Under the pieces are notes generated by a model. That model saw only the letters and a program-made list of their open reading frames with translations, was not told the origin of the DNA and did not search any database. Shown here one piece after another: positions 8,844-17,300 of a stretch of 64,000 bases of DNA. The DNA lies in NCBI RefSeq assembly GCF_000012625.1, contig NC_007516.1, positions 1,116,001-1,180,000 on the forward strand, read 5' to 3'. The translations under genes and the position numbers were made by a program. How positions within the stretch are numbered: the first letter of the stretch is position 1; each line of letters starts with the position of its first letter. The stretch is from Synechococcus sp. CC9605. GTDB lineage: Bacteria; Cyanobacteriota; Cyanobacteriia; PCC-6307; Cyanobiaceae.

Positions 8844-10265
8844 TCAGGCGTCGTAGTACATGGTGAATTCGTGGGGGTGCGGCCGCTGGCGCAGCTGCTG
8901 CACCTCCTCGTACTTCAGGTCGATCCAGTTGTCGATGAAGTCGTCGCTGAACACACCACCGGCGGTGAGGAAGCCGCGATCGGCATTCAACGCTTCCAGG
9001 GCACCGTTGAGGGATGCGGGGACTGTGGCGATCTTCGAGAGCTCTTCAGCCGGAAGTTCGAACAGGTCGCGATCTTCGCCATCGCCAGGATCGATCTGGT
9101 TCTTGATGCCGTCTAGACCGGCCATCATCATGGCGCTGAAGGCCAGATATGGGTTGGCGAGGGCATCGCCGGAACGGAACTCGAGGCGCTTGGCCTTCGG
9201 GCTCGGGCCGGTGAGCGGGATCCGCACGGCAGCCGAGCGGTTGCCCTCGGAGTAGACGAGGTTCACCGGGGCTTCGAAACCGGGCACCAGACGCTTGTAG
9301 CTGTTGGTGGTGGGGTTGGTGAAGGCCAGGAAGGCGGGGGCGTGCTTGAGGATGCCGCCGATGTACCAGCGGGCCGTCTGCGAGAGGTTGGCGTAAGTGC
9401 CTTCGCCGAAGAACAGGGGCTGTCCGCCCTTCCAGAGGCTCTGGTGCACGTGCATGCCGGAGCCGTTGTCGTTGAAGACCGGTTTGGGCATGAAGGTGGC
9501 CGTCTTGCCGTACTTCTTGGCCACATTGCGCACGACGTACTTGTACGTCATCACGTTGTCGGCGGCCTGGATCAGCTCAGCAAATTTCATGCCGAGTTCG
9601 TGTTGGCCCGCGCCGGCCACCTCGTGGTGGTGCTTCTCGGTAGGAATACCCAGCTGACTCATCAGCAGGAGCATCTCGGAGCGGATGTCCTGAGCGGTGT
9701 CGTTGGGAGCGACAGGAAAGTAGCCCTCCTTCACCTGGATCTTGTAGGCGAGGTTGCCGCCTTCTTCGATCCGTCCGGTGTTCCAGCCCGCCTCGATCGT
9801 GTCAACGCTGTAGAAGGAACCGCCTTCGGCCGAGTTGTAGCGGACGTCGTCGAAGAGGAAGAACTCCGGCTCCGGACCGAAGAAGGCCATGTCGGCTAGG
9901 CCGGTGCTGGCCAGGTGGTTCAGTGCCCGCTGAGCCAGGGCTCGGGGGCAGCGCTCGTAGGGCTGGCCAGTGCGTGGCTCCTGAATCGAGCAAATCATGC
10001 TCAGTGTTTTGTGCTTATAGAAGGGATCAACCCAGGCGGTGTTGGCGTCCGGCACCATGGCCATGTCGGAGGCCTGGATACCCTTCCAGCCGCGAATGGA
10101 AGAGCCGTCAAAAGCAAGGCCCTCCGTGAAGGACTCCTCCTCCAGCAGATCGGTGCAGACCGTCAGGTGCTGCCACTTGCCGTGCAGATCGGTGAATTTG
10201 AGGTCGATCAGTTCGATGCCTTCGTCCTTGATCTGGCGCAGGACGTCCTGGGGGGATTTCGACAT
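8844..10265 (-). CDS. glnA: Glutamine synthetase type I
   Basis: GlnA (473 aa) condenses ammonium and glutamate with ATP and is the main entry point of nitrogen in cyanobacteria. The N-terminal beta-grasp domain includes [17 protein letters not shown]. The catalytic domain includes the [20 protein letters not shown] region and the glutamate-binding flap ([19 protein letters not shown]). Length fits bacterial GSI. At the place of the adenylylated tyrosine of enteric enzymes the sequence has Phe ([11 protein letters not shown]). This fits control in cyanobacteria by other means (NtcA, inactivating factors). An NtcA promoter lies upstream. Confidence 0.97.
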   Translation of the reverse strand: MSKSPQDVLRQIKDEGIELIDLKFTDLHGKWQHLTVCTDLLEEESFTEGLAFDGSSIRGWKGIQASDMAMVPDANTAWVDPFYKHKTLSMICSIQEPRTGQPYERCPRALAQRALNHLASTGLADMAFFGPEPEFFLFDDVRYNSAEGGSFYSVDTIEAGWNTGRIEEGGNLAYKIQVKEGYFPVAPNDTAQDIRSEMLLLMSQLGIPTEKHHHEVAGAGQHELGMKFAELIQAADNVMTYKYVVRNVAKKYGKTATFMPKPVFNDNGSGMHVHQSLWKGGQPLFFGEGTYANLSQTARWYIGGILKHAPAFLAFTNPTTNSYKRLVPGFEAPVNLVYSEGNRSAAVRIPLTGPSPKAKRLEFRSGDALANPYLAFSAMMMAGLDGIKNQIDPGDGEDRDLFELPAEELSKIATVPASLNGALEALNADRGFLTAGGVFSDDFIDNWIDLKYEEVQQLRQRPHPHEFTMYYDA

Positions 10266-10302
10266 AAGAAAGGACTGCTCGACTGAATTGTGCAGTGATG
10301 TG

Positions 10303-10344
10303 ACCGTAAACAGCCACAAGACACCATTTTGTATCAAGGGGTAC
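10303..10344 (-). promoter_or_regulatory. NtcA-activated promoter of glnA
   Basis: The leftward strand reads GTA-N8-TAC (10331-10344). Exactly 22 bases later comes TACGGT (10303-10308), a TAN3T-type -10 box. This is the canonical layout of an NtcA-activated cyanobacterial promoter, in which the activator site replaces the -35 box. The -10 box lies 37 bases upstream of the glnA start codon. Nitrogen-responsive activation is inferred from the match. Confidence 0.9.
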
Positions 10345-10471
10345 GTTTCAACCGCCAGAAGGCGACTGCGTAACCGTTTCTGTCAACTTGGCTGAAATGC
10401 AGGCCTGCCAAAGGATCTGCCCGCCTCAACGGTGTTAGCTTCCGCTGGGGATCCTCTGGAGATTCAGGGAC

Positions 10472-10996
10472 ATGCGCGATGCAATCAGCGGTCTGATCGG
10501 TCGCTACGACCAGCTGGGTCGTTACTTCGATCGTCCAGCCATCGACAGCATCAATGCGTATCTGGATGAATCCGCGCTGCGGATTCAGGCCGTTGAGCTG
10601 ATCAACGGTTCCTCGGCCGAGATTGTGCGTGAGGCCAGCCAGCGCCTGTTCCGGGATGAACCCGACCTGCTGCTGCCCGGTGGCAACGCCTACACCACTC
10701 GCCGGCTCGCCGCCTGCCTGCGGGATATGGATTACTTCCTCCGTTACGCCAGTTACGCCCTGGTGGCCGGTGACTCCACAATCCTCAATGAGCGTGTACT
10801 GAACGGGCTCGACGACACCTATAAAAGCCTGGGGGTTCCCACCGGCCCAACGGTCCGCAGCATAGTTCTGTTGGGAGAGGTTGTTTCCGAGATGCTTCTG
10901 GCCAAAGGCGCTGCGTCCGATCAGCTCGCCACCGTTCTTCAGCCGTTCGACCATCTGGCCAAGGGGCTCGGCGAAACCAACGTGCGCCAACGCTGA
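10472..10996 (+). CDS. apcF: Allophycocyanin beta-18 subunit (ApcF)
   Basis: A 174-residue phycobiliprotein of the allophycocyanin beta type. It starts MRDAISGLIGRYDQLGRYFD and contains LLPGGNAYTTRRLAACLRDM, with the bilin-binding cysteine in that segment, then DYFLRYASYALVAGD. Sequence and a divergent tail identify the core subunit ApcF rather than ApcB. ApcF pairs with the core-membrane linker ApcE in the phycobilisome core and helps pass energy to photosystem II. It is divergent from glnA and lies apart from other apc genes. Confidence 0.88.
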   Translation: MRDAISGLIGRYDQLGRYFDRPAIDSINAYLDESALRIQAVELINGSSAEIVREASQRLFRDEPDLLLPGGNAYTTRRLAACLRDMDYFLRYASYALVAGDSTILNERVLNGLDDTYKSLGVPTGPTVRSIVLLGEVVSEMLLAKGAASDQLATVLQPFDHLAKGLGETNVRQR

Positions 10997-11104
10997 GCCT
11001 GAAGGTTGAGCGCAAGATTTGAACAGATTGCAATCGACCCATCCACACCCCTCCAATCGGGCGTGACTGCGTAGGCTCAACACTTCGAACCAACGATCAG
11101 GGCT

Positions 11105-12289
11105 TTGGCGACGACGAACTCACTCCTTCCCGTTGACGATCGTCACCGCAAAGCCTTTGCACCGATCGGCACACCCGACCGCCTCCTGCTTGGACCAGGC
11201 CCCTCCAACGCCCATCCAACGGTTCTGACGGCTCTGTCGAGAACTCCGATTGGTCACCTTGATCCTCTCTATGTGGATCTGATGTGTGAGGTGCAGGAAC
11301 TGCTGCGTTACGCCTGGCAGACCGACAACCGCCTCACACTTCCGATGAGCGGCACCGGCAGTGCTGCCATGGAAGCAACCATCGCCAACACCGTCGAGCC
11401 TGGAGACACCGTTCTGGTGGCGGTGAAGGGGTACTTCGGTCTGCGTCTGGCTGACATGGCCGGCCGCTACCGCGCTGAGGTGAAAACTATTGAGAAGCCC
11501 TGGGGTGAGTGGTTTTCTCTCGATGAGCTGGAAGTTGCCCTGATTGAGCACAAACCGGCCATCCTGGCGATGGTTCATGCCGAAACCTCCACGGGTGTCT
11601 GTCAACCCATGGAGGGCGTCGGCGATCTCTGCCGGAAGCATGATTGCCTTCTGCTGCTCGACACTGTCACTTCTCTGGGGGGTGTGCCGCTCTACATCGA
11701 TGAGTGGAAAGTCGATCTCGCCTACAGCTGCAGCCAGAAGGGCCTGAGCTGCCCTCCCGGTCTCGGACCATTCACCATGGGTCCCCGTGCCGAGGCCAAG
11801 ATGACAGCTCGTCAGGGCAAGGTTCCCAACTGGTATCTGGACGTCTCCTTGCTGAACCAGTACTGGGGCAGCGACCGCGTCTACCACCACACCGCGCCGG
11901 TCAACATGAACTTTGGCATGCGTGAGGCCCTGCGGCTGTTGGCTGAGGAAGGTCTCGACCAGGCCTGGGCACGCCATCGCAGCAATGCGGAGATGCTCTG
12001 GACCGGGCTGGAAAGTCTGGGCCTTTCGATGCATGTGCCGGCCGAGCGCCGACTCCCCACCCTCACCACGGTTCGCATTCCTGACGGTGTGGATGGCAAG
12101 GCCTTCAGCCAGCAACTGCTCAACAACCACGGCATTGAAGTTGGTGGTGGACTCGGCAGCCTGGCCGGCAAAATCTGGCGCATCGGCCTGATGGGGTACA
12201 ACTCCACCCCTGAAAACGTGAACCGTCTGCTCAACCTGTTTGAGACAGAGCTGCCTCGCTTCAGCGGTTCCGTCGCCGCCGCTGCCTGA
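11105..12289 (+). CDS. Serine/alanine-glyoxylate-type aminotransferase
   Basis: A 394-residue class V PLP aminotransferase. The glycine-rich start LLLGPGPSNAHPTVL is typical of alanine-glyoxylate and serine-glyoxylate transaminases. The cofactor lysine is in SCSQKGLSCPPG, and the substrate-carboxylate region is GLGSLAGKIWRIGLMGYN. It probably converts photorespiratory glyoxylate to glycine. TTG 11105 is the only plausible start, since the fold begins soon after. The exact amino donor cannot be decided from sequence. Confidence 0.88.
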   Translation: MATTNSLLPVDDRHRKAFAPIGTPDRLLLGPGPSNAHPTVLTALSRTPIGHLDPLYVDLMCEVQELLRYAWQTDNRLTLPMSGTGSAAMEATIANTVEPGDTVLVAVKGYFGLRLADMAGRYRAEVKTIEKPWGEWFSLDELEVALIEHKPAILAMVHAETSTGVCQPMEGVGDLCRKHDCLLLLDTVTSLGGVPLYIDEWKVDLAYSCSQKGLSCPPGLGPFTMGPRAEAKMTARQGKVPNWYLDVSLLNQYWGSDRVYHHTAPVNMNFGMREALRLLAEEGLDQAWARHRSNAEMLWTGLESLGLSMHVPAERRLPTLTTVRIPDGVDGKAFSQQLLNNHGIEVGGGLGSLAGKIWRIGLMGYNSTPENVNRLLNLFETELPRFSGSVAAAA

Positions 12290-12704
12290 ACCAGCGCTCC
12301 AGCTGCTCCCTCGCCTCCGGCTCGCGCACGCTCTGAATCACCTTCATGTGGTGATGGGCACTGGCATGGGTTGAGAGATCAAGGCTCCCCCCCAGACCAC
12401 CGCGCTTGGGATCTGACGCCGCAAACACCACTGTTCCCATGCGGGCCTGCACCAAGGCACCCGCACACATGGGGCAGGGTTCGAGGGTGACGATCAGTGT
12501 GCAGTTGTTGAATCTCCAGTCGTTCTGAACGATCGCTGCCTGTTGTAAGGCCACCAGTTCGGCATGCCCGAGGGGATCCCTGTTGTTCTCGCGACGGTTA
12601 CGTCCATGGCCGATGGCTCGCCCCTGTCCATCCAGGATCACAGCGGCCACCGGCACCTCTCCTTCCAATCCAACCCCCTCCGCGCGCTGGAGCAGTACGT
12701 CCAT
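12261..12704 (-). CDS. tadA: tRNA-specific adenosine deaminase TadA
   Basis: A 147-residue cytidine-deaminase-fold enzyme. HAE in DPLGHAELVAL gives one zinc ligand and the proton shuttle; PCPMCAGALVQARM gives the two zinc cysteines. TadA makes inosine at the wobble position of tRNA-Arg(ACG). MDVLLQRAEG at 12704 is taken as start because the frame upstream overlaps the divergent decarboxylase. ATGs at 12764 and 12785 remain possible. The 3' end converges on and overlaps the aminotransferase by 29 bases. Confidence 0.88.
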   Translation of the reverse strand: MDVLLQRAEGVGLEGEVPVAAVILDGQGRAIGHGRNRRENNRDPLGHAELVALQQAAIVQNDWRFNNCTLIVTLEPCPMCAGALVQARMGTVVFAASDPKRGGLGGSLDLSTHASAHHHMKVIQSVREPEAREQLERWFRQRRRRNR

Positions 12705-12885
12705 CCAGCGCGTGATCTCAACCCGCTGATCCACCGCTGTCCAACGTTGTCCTTTGAGAACCATCCCACGAGACGCGAAGATCACTGCAGTTCACGGGTC
12801 TCCGTTGCAAGCCTGTTCCGAGTCTCAGTACCCACCGGATCGGCTTGCTCCGTTCGCCATTCCCTCGGCTACAGACCCGGTGCTG

Positions 12886-14214
12886 ATGGACTTCCTGCAT
12901 CGCAGTTCAGATCTGCTCTGCCGTTGGATCGGCTCCGCTGATCGATCAAGCCCGGTCCCCGTCATGCGCCCCTTGCCTGACGTGGCCCCGGGGGCTCAGG
13001 GGGCCAGCGTTGAATCGCTGCTCAGCGACCTTCAGCAGGTGATGGACGGGGCGTATCAGCCGTCCCATCCCGGTGCTCTGGCCCATCTCGATCCGCCCCC
13101 GCTTACAGCGTCCATCGCGGCGGAATTGGTCTGTGCCGGTCTCAACAACAACCTCCTGGCCGAGGAGCTTTCGCCTGGTCTGACCGGCTTGGAACATGAC
13201 CTCTGCCGTTGGTTCTGCCACAGGATTGGCTTGCCCTCCGGTTCCGGAGGGGTGCTGGCCAGCGGCGGGACCCTGAGCAATCTCATGGCCTTGGTGGCGG
13301 CACGGGCGGCGCTGGGGTCCACCCATCGGGATCCTGTGCTGCTGTGCAGCCAAGACGCCCACGTCTCGATCAACAAAGCCGCAAAGGTGATGGGGCTGGC
13401 GGATGATGCGCTCCAGACGCTTCCCGTGGCCGCGGACGGAGGCCTTTGCCTCGAGGCTTTGGCCGAGCGTTTGTGGTCCCTGCAAGCGGATGGGCGGCCG
13501 TGTCTGGCGGTGGTGGCCACGGCCGGCACCACGGTGCGCGGAGCCATCGATCCTCTCTCGGATCTGGCAACCCTCTGCCGTGATGCCGAGGTCTGGCTGC
13601 ATGTGGATGCCGCCATCGGTGGTGTTTTTGCACTGGGTTCCACCCACGCATCACTGATGGATGGCATGGAACTGGCCGATTCGATCACGCTGAATCCTCA
13701 GAAATTGCTTGGCATCACCAAGGCGTCATCCCTGCTGTTGCTGCGGGATCGAACCCGTCTCCGTCAGGCCTTTTCCACAGGATTGCCCTACATGGAGGCG
13801 CCCAAAGGGATGGATCACGGCGGGGAGATCGGCTTGCAGGGCACCCGACCTGCGGAGATCCTCAAGCTTTGGCTGGGTCTGCGTCAGTTGGGCGAGGCAG
13901 GCATCGATGCGACGCTCAGCGGCGCGTTGCAACGGCGAACAGCCTTCGCAGCCCACTTGGATCCAGAGAAGTTCACGTTGTTGGCGGGTGACCTGCACCT
14001 GCTGGCCTTCCATCCCAGACACGGGGAGGTTGCTGCAGCCGGCCGTTGGAGTGAAGACACCCGGCGAATGCTGCTGTCGCACGGCTACATGCTGTCGCGA
14101 CCCTTCTACGGCGATCGTTTCTGCCTCAAGGCGGTTTTTGGAAACCCCCACACCACGGCTCAGCACCTCAGCGACTTGTCGGAACGACTGAATCAATCGC
14201 TGGTTCCAGCCTGA
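12886..14214 (+). CDS. PLP-dependent group II decarboxylase
   Basis: A PLP decarboxylase of the glutamate/DABA/aromatic-amino-acid group. Near the N-terminus is the HPGALAHLDPPPL motif. ASGGTLSNLMALVAAR binds phosphate, WLHVDAAIGG holds the ring-stacking aspartate, and NPQKLLG carries the cofactor lysine. Possible substrates include L-2,4-diaminobutyrate, aspartate or glutamate; sequence alone does not tell. MDFLHRSS at 12886 puts the HP motif about 60 residues in. The frame is open up to ATG 12754, which would overlap tadA. Confidence 0.82.
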   Translation: MDFLHRSSDLLCRWIGSADRSSPVPVMRPLPDVAPGAQGASVESLLSDLQQVMDGAYQPSHPGALAHLDPPPLTASIAAELVCAGLNNNLLAEELSPGLTGLEHDLCRWFCHRIGLPSGSGGVLASGGTLSNLMALVAARAALGSTHRDPVLLCSQDAHVSINKAAKVMGLADDALQTLPVAADGGLCLEALAERLWSLQADGRPCLAVVATAGTTVRGAIDPLSDLATLCRDAEVWLHVDAAIGGVFALGSTHASLMDGMELADSITLNPQKLLGITKASSLLLLRDRTRLRQAFSTGLPYMEAPKGMDHGGEIGLQGTRPAEILKLWLGLRQLGEAGIDATLSGALQRRTAFAAHLDPEKFTLLAGDLHLLAFHPRHGEVAAAGRWSEDTRRMLLSHGYMLSRPFYGDRFCLKAVFGNPHTTAQHLSDLSERLNQSLVPA

Positions 14215-14246
14215 TCGTTCACAATCGCCATCGTTTGAGACCTCTC

Positions 14247-14489
14247 ATGGCGGAACAGCAGCAAGGTTCACGCTGGGTTGCCATTGTCACCGGGGCGATC
14301 TCCGTGGCGATTGGTGTGCTCTATCTGCTCCTGATCACAGTTCTGGATGCCCGGGGGCCGATGCTTCCCCCTCCTGCTGAGGCCCTGGCCGGGGGGGAAG
14401 ACGTCCCGCCGCCGATTGTTGAAGTGGTTCAACCACTTGCCGCATGGCACTGGCCAGAAACCGCTGCAGGGAGAGTTCCCGTCGGTTGA
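14247..14489 (+). CDS. Small single-pass membrane protein, unknown
   Basis: An 80-residue frame from MAEQQQGSRW. One clear membrane helix (VAIVTGAISVAIGVLYLLLI) is followed by a proline-rich segment (GPMLPPPAEALAGGED) and a soluble end. The first 50 residues look like a small conserved membrane protein. The last 155 bases run antisense through the end of the GTPase gene, so the true product might be shorter in relatives. Function unknown. Confidence 0.6.
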   Translation: MAEQQQGSRWVAIVTGAISVAIGVLYLLLITVLDARGPMLPPPAEALAGGEDVPPPIVEVVQPLAAWHWPETAAGRVPVG

Positions 14490-15924
14490 GCTCAAAGGCC
14501 TGTTGCACCACGGTCTGCATGCCGCCGTCACCCCAGTCCTGGTCCTGCTCGAAATAGCGCATGAAACTGCTTCCGGCGATGCGGGTGAGCCATGCGGTCA
14601 CCACCCCCTGGAGCACCTGCCCCAGCACCAAAGTGGGCAAGCTCAGGCTCAGGCTGGTGCCCAGCAAGCTCATCGCTCCTTTGACGATGCCCAGCTTGCC
14701 CAGGGTCTGTCCAAGGGACAGGGCCAGATCCTTGGCGCGATCACGGGACATTTCAACCCCGTAGATCTTGGCCATCTCCAGGATCATCTGGGCATTCACC
14801 GCTGCGGTGCTCAACAGATCCACCCCTGGCAGCGGGTTGGCAGCGACAATCCCCGCCCCCATCCAGCTGTAGCCGTCAATGCAGCGTTTGGCTTCCCGAG
14901 ACCGCTGATCGTTCAACAGATCGCGCCCACGGTTGTCGAGGGATCGGCACTGCAAAAGGATGTTGTCGGCAATCAATTCCTCCCCCTCAGCGTGCAGCAC
15001 AACGGCGAGGCGCTGAAGCAGATCGCTGATGTCAGGCAGCGGCTGCAGCGGGCGACGCCCGGGTTGAGGAATCGATTGAGGGGAGGCACTGCAGGCCACC
15101 ACATCAGCAGGGTTGAGCTGTCCCTGGCAACGGGAGCGAAGCACCCGCAGGAGCCTTTTCTCCTCGTCAACCCCGCGTAAATCACGCTTGTTCAGCACCA
15201 GGAGCAGCCGTTTGCCGAGCCCGGCGAGCGACGTCACGACGGCGTATTCCGAGGCTCGGAGGTCTCCGTCCACCACCACGATCAACAGATCGGCGCGAAC
15301 TGCCCGACGACGGGCTGTTTCCTCCCGGCTGATGCCTTCGTCTCCGGCTTCCAGGATTCCTGGGGTGTCCACGAGCTGAAGTCCACGCTCCAGACCTTTC
15401 AAACGCAGGCGGTAGGCGCGGCTGGTTTTGGTCACGCCCATGGGCGCTCCCACATCGCCAACCATTTCTTTGAGCAGGGCGCGGATCAGCGATGTCTTGC
15501 CGCTGGATCCAGTGCCGAACACCACAACCACCAGATCGCCTCGCTTCAGCTCCTCAGCGACCCGGTCACGTTCCTTCTGAAGGCTGCCGCGACTGATGTC
15601 GTCCTGGATGCGTTCGATCAGACGATCCACGTGGCCGAGGCTGGTGGTCGCAGCATCCCGGCGATTCCGGGGAGCGGCGGTGGGTTGAGGTTGGCGTTGG
15701 GCGGGGCGCGATTTCAGGCGTTTCCACATCGGCCAACCCACTTGCACTGCAACGGTGGCGAACAGCACGAGCCCCAGCAGCAGCACCGGCGTGAGCAACC
15801 AGGGAGGCAGGAAGTAACTCAGATCCCAAAGCAGACTGCGGATGGTCTGAACGGCAACTCCGATCAGCACGAGAGCCATAAAGGCAACGGCGAGACCGAT
15901 GACCAACCGGGTTTGGCGTTTCAT
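14335..15924 (-). CDS. Membrane-associated GTPase with DUF697 domain
   Basis: A 529-residue protein. Two membrane helices lie at about 7-30 and 38-60. An Era/TrmE-type GTPase domain follows: G1 is FGTGSSGKTSL, G3 DTPG, and G4 NKRD. The C-terminal part, from about 345, contains GAGIVAANPLPGVDLLSTAA and further hydrophobic helices, typical of DUF697. Its role is unknown; homologues are widespread in cyanobacteria. It converges on the small membrane protein, with a 155-base antisense overlap. Confidence 0.85.
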   Translation of the reverse strand: MKRQTRLVIGLAVAFMALVLIGVAVQTIRSLLWDLSYFLPPWLLTPVLLLGLVLFATVAVQVGWPMWKRLKSRPAQRQPQPTAAPRNRRDAATTSLGHVDRLIERIQDDISRGSLQKERDRVAEELKRGDLVVVVFGTGSSGKTSLIRALLKEMVGDVGAPMGVTKTSRAYRLRLKGLERGLQLVDTPGILEAGDEGISREETARRRAVRADLLIVVVDGDLRASEYAVVTSLAGLGKRLLLVLNKRDLRGVDEEKRLLRVLRSRCQGQLNPADVVACSASPQSIPQPGRRPLQPLPDISDLLQRLAVVLHAEGEELIADNILLQCRSLDNRGRDLLNDQRSREAKRCIDGYSWMGAGIVAANPLPGVDLLSTAAVNAQMILEMAKIYGVEMSRDRAKDLALSLGQTLGKLGIVKGAMSLLGTSLSLSLPTLVLGQVLQGVVTAWLTRIAGSSFMRYFEQDQDWGDGGMQTVVQQAFELNRRELSLQRFLASAMRQVVEPLQQSAAGRLPPRPGPQQEGEASAPGHPEL

Positions 15925-15958
15925 GCCTGCGTCACACCAGCCTCAGGGCAAGTTTGGT

Positions 15959-16450
15959 TCAGCCACGGCTGTTGTCACGAAGGCTGCTGTCACCCCGGCG
16001 ATTCCATAGGTCGATGGCAAAGCAGAGCACTGCGAGATTGATGGCGACATCCGCAGCGTTGAAGATCGGGAAATCGATCGGTTCGAGCGCCAGAAAATCC
16101 ACCACATGACCCAGGCGCCAACGGTCAATCCCATTGCCCACGGTGCCGCCCAGAAGCGCAGCAGCGGCGAGGGCCTGCCAGAAGGGCAGCACCCGCTCAC
16201 GCCAGATCCACAGGATCAGCCCGATGCCCACCCCCAAACTGAGCAGCCCAAGCAGTGCAGTGGAGCCCTGCAGAACACTGAAGGCTGCGCCGGTGTTGTG
16301 AACCAATTGCAGCGACAGCAGATGCGGCAGAAGGGGCAGGGATTGGCCCCTTTGCAAAGCGCTGGAGGCCGCCGCTTTGCTCAGCTGATCCACCACCACG
16401 ATGAGCAGGGCAATCAGCAGGGTTGAGCGACGCGGAAGTGGTCTCGTCAT
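15959..16450 (-). CDS. lspA: Lipoprotein signal peptidase LspA
   Basis: A 163-residue enzyme with four membrane helices. The catalytic aspartates sit in GNGIDRWRLGHVVDFL and FNAADVAINLAV, and VHNTGAAFSVL is conserved. LspA cleaves signal peptides of diacylglyceryl-modified prolipoproteins in the inner membrane. ATG 16450 overlaps the bioY stop by four bases, indicating coupled translation. The frame upstream of this ATG is a shadow of bioY. Confidence 0.95.
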   Translation of the reverse strand: MTRPLPRRSTLLIALLIVVVDQLSKAAASSALQRGQSLPLLPHLLSLQLVHNTGAAFSVLQGSTALLGLLSLGVGIGLILWIWRERVLPFWQALAAAALLGGTVGNGIDRWRLGHVVDFLALEPIDFPIFNAADVAINLAVLCFAIDLWNRRGDSSLRDNSRG

Positions 16451-17016
16451 GGCTCGATGATCAACAACCGGCGCAACACCACCGAGAGAAAACCAGCACC
16501 GATGCAGAGCAGCATCTGAGCCGGCAGCGGACCGAACGAAAACTGCATTAGCAGCTCGAGGAAGCCAAGGTTCCATCGCCCCAGAAGTGCCCCGAGGGCG
16601 AGATTCAGCACCCCGCAGATCTGGAGAACGAACAGTCCTCCAAGGGCGCAGAGCGACTGTCTGGGCAGGTCATCCATGCCGTCCTGCTGCGCCAGACGAC
16701 CGGTGAGCCAGGCCGCGGGCACGAAGCCCGCCAGATAGCCGAAACCCGGTTCCAGCACGTAGCTCAGCCCGCCACCGCCATGGAACACCGGCAGACTGAA
16801 CAACCCCAGGCTCAGATAGCCAACAGCCGCCATGACGCCGGCGCGCGGGCCACTGACCATGGCGCAGAGAAGCAGCGCTGGCACCTGCCAGGTGACCGGC
16901 AGGGGGAGAAGGACCGGCTCGGGTGCAGGCAGGAGCAACGCGGCCGGCACCAGGCCACCGATGAGGATGGCCAGCAGACCCGCAAGGGCACCACACCAGG
17001 AGGCGAGAGCCCTCAC
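16447..17016 (-). CDS. bioY: Biotin transporter BioY
   Basis: A 189-residue protein with about six hydrophobic helices. It matches the BioY S-component of ECF-type biotin uptake: VTWQVPALLLCAMVSGPRAG, then GYLSLGLFSLPVFHGGGGLS with the glycine-rich loop, then EPGFGYLAGFVPAAWLTGRL. BioY can act alone or with an ECF module; none is adjacent. It precedes lspA in a two-gene operon with a four-base overlap. Confidence 0.92.
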   Translation of the reverse strand: MRALASWCGALAGLLAILIGGLVPAALLLPAPEPVLLPLPVTWQVPALLLCAMVSGPRAGVMAAVGYLSLGLFSLPVFHGGGGLSYVLEPGFGYLAGFVPAAWLTGRLAQQDGMDDLPRQSLCALGGLFVLQICGVLNLALGALLGRWNLGFLELLMQFSFGPLPAQMLLCIGAGFLSVVLRRLLIIEP

Positions 17017-17072
17017 AGCATTCGCTCAACTCGGCCCATCCTGCTCGAGAATGCAGATCCTGCCCAGTTCAA

Positions 17073-17300
17073 ATGACGGTATCGATTGGTGATCAGCTGC
17101 GCCTGTCGCAGCAGCTTCCTTACCTCAAGTCGGCGGATCCGATGCCGATGCTGCGACCGCCGGATCTGGTGGCGGCCGGTGAAGTGGGCGAGGTGGTTGC
17201 GCTTCATCCGATGGAGACGGTTGCCGTGCGTTTTCGCCGGGGTACTTTCCTGATCCCCCTCGAACGGCTGGATCCGGTGGATGCCGCTGAGGCGGACTAA
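17073..17300 (+). CDS. sipA: SipA-like regulator (DUF3148), NblS-interacting
   Basis: A 75-residue protein with the compact SH3-like pattern of SipA/DUF3148: IGDQLRLSQQLPYLKSADPM, PMLRPPDLVAAGEVGEVVAL, and VAVRFRRGTFLIPLERLDPV. In Synechococcus elongatus SipA binds the histidine kinase NblS, which controls photosynthesis-related responses to high light and starvation. Assignment is by family pattern. It is divergent from bioY (56 bases) and converges on an M16 peptidase gene with a four-base overlap. Confidence 0.82.
   Translation: MTVSIGDQLRLSQQLPYLKSADPMPMLRPPDLVAAGEVGEVVALHPMETVAVRFRRGTFLIPLERLDPVDAAEAD

Noticed and set aside
11120-12130. 336-codon open frame antisense to the aminotransferase
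   Set aside because: The forward frame has a complete PLP enzyme with all motifs; the reverse reading is His- and Gln-rich without any domain.
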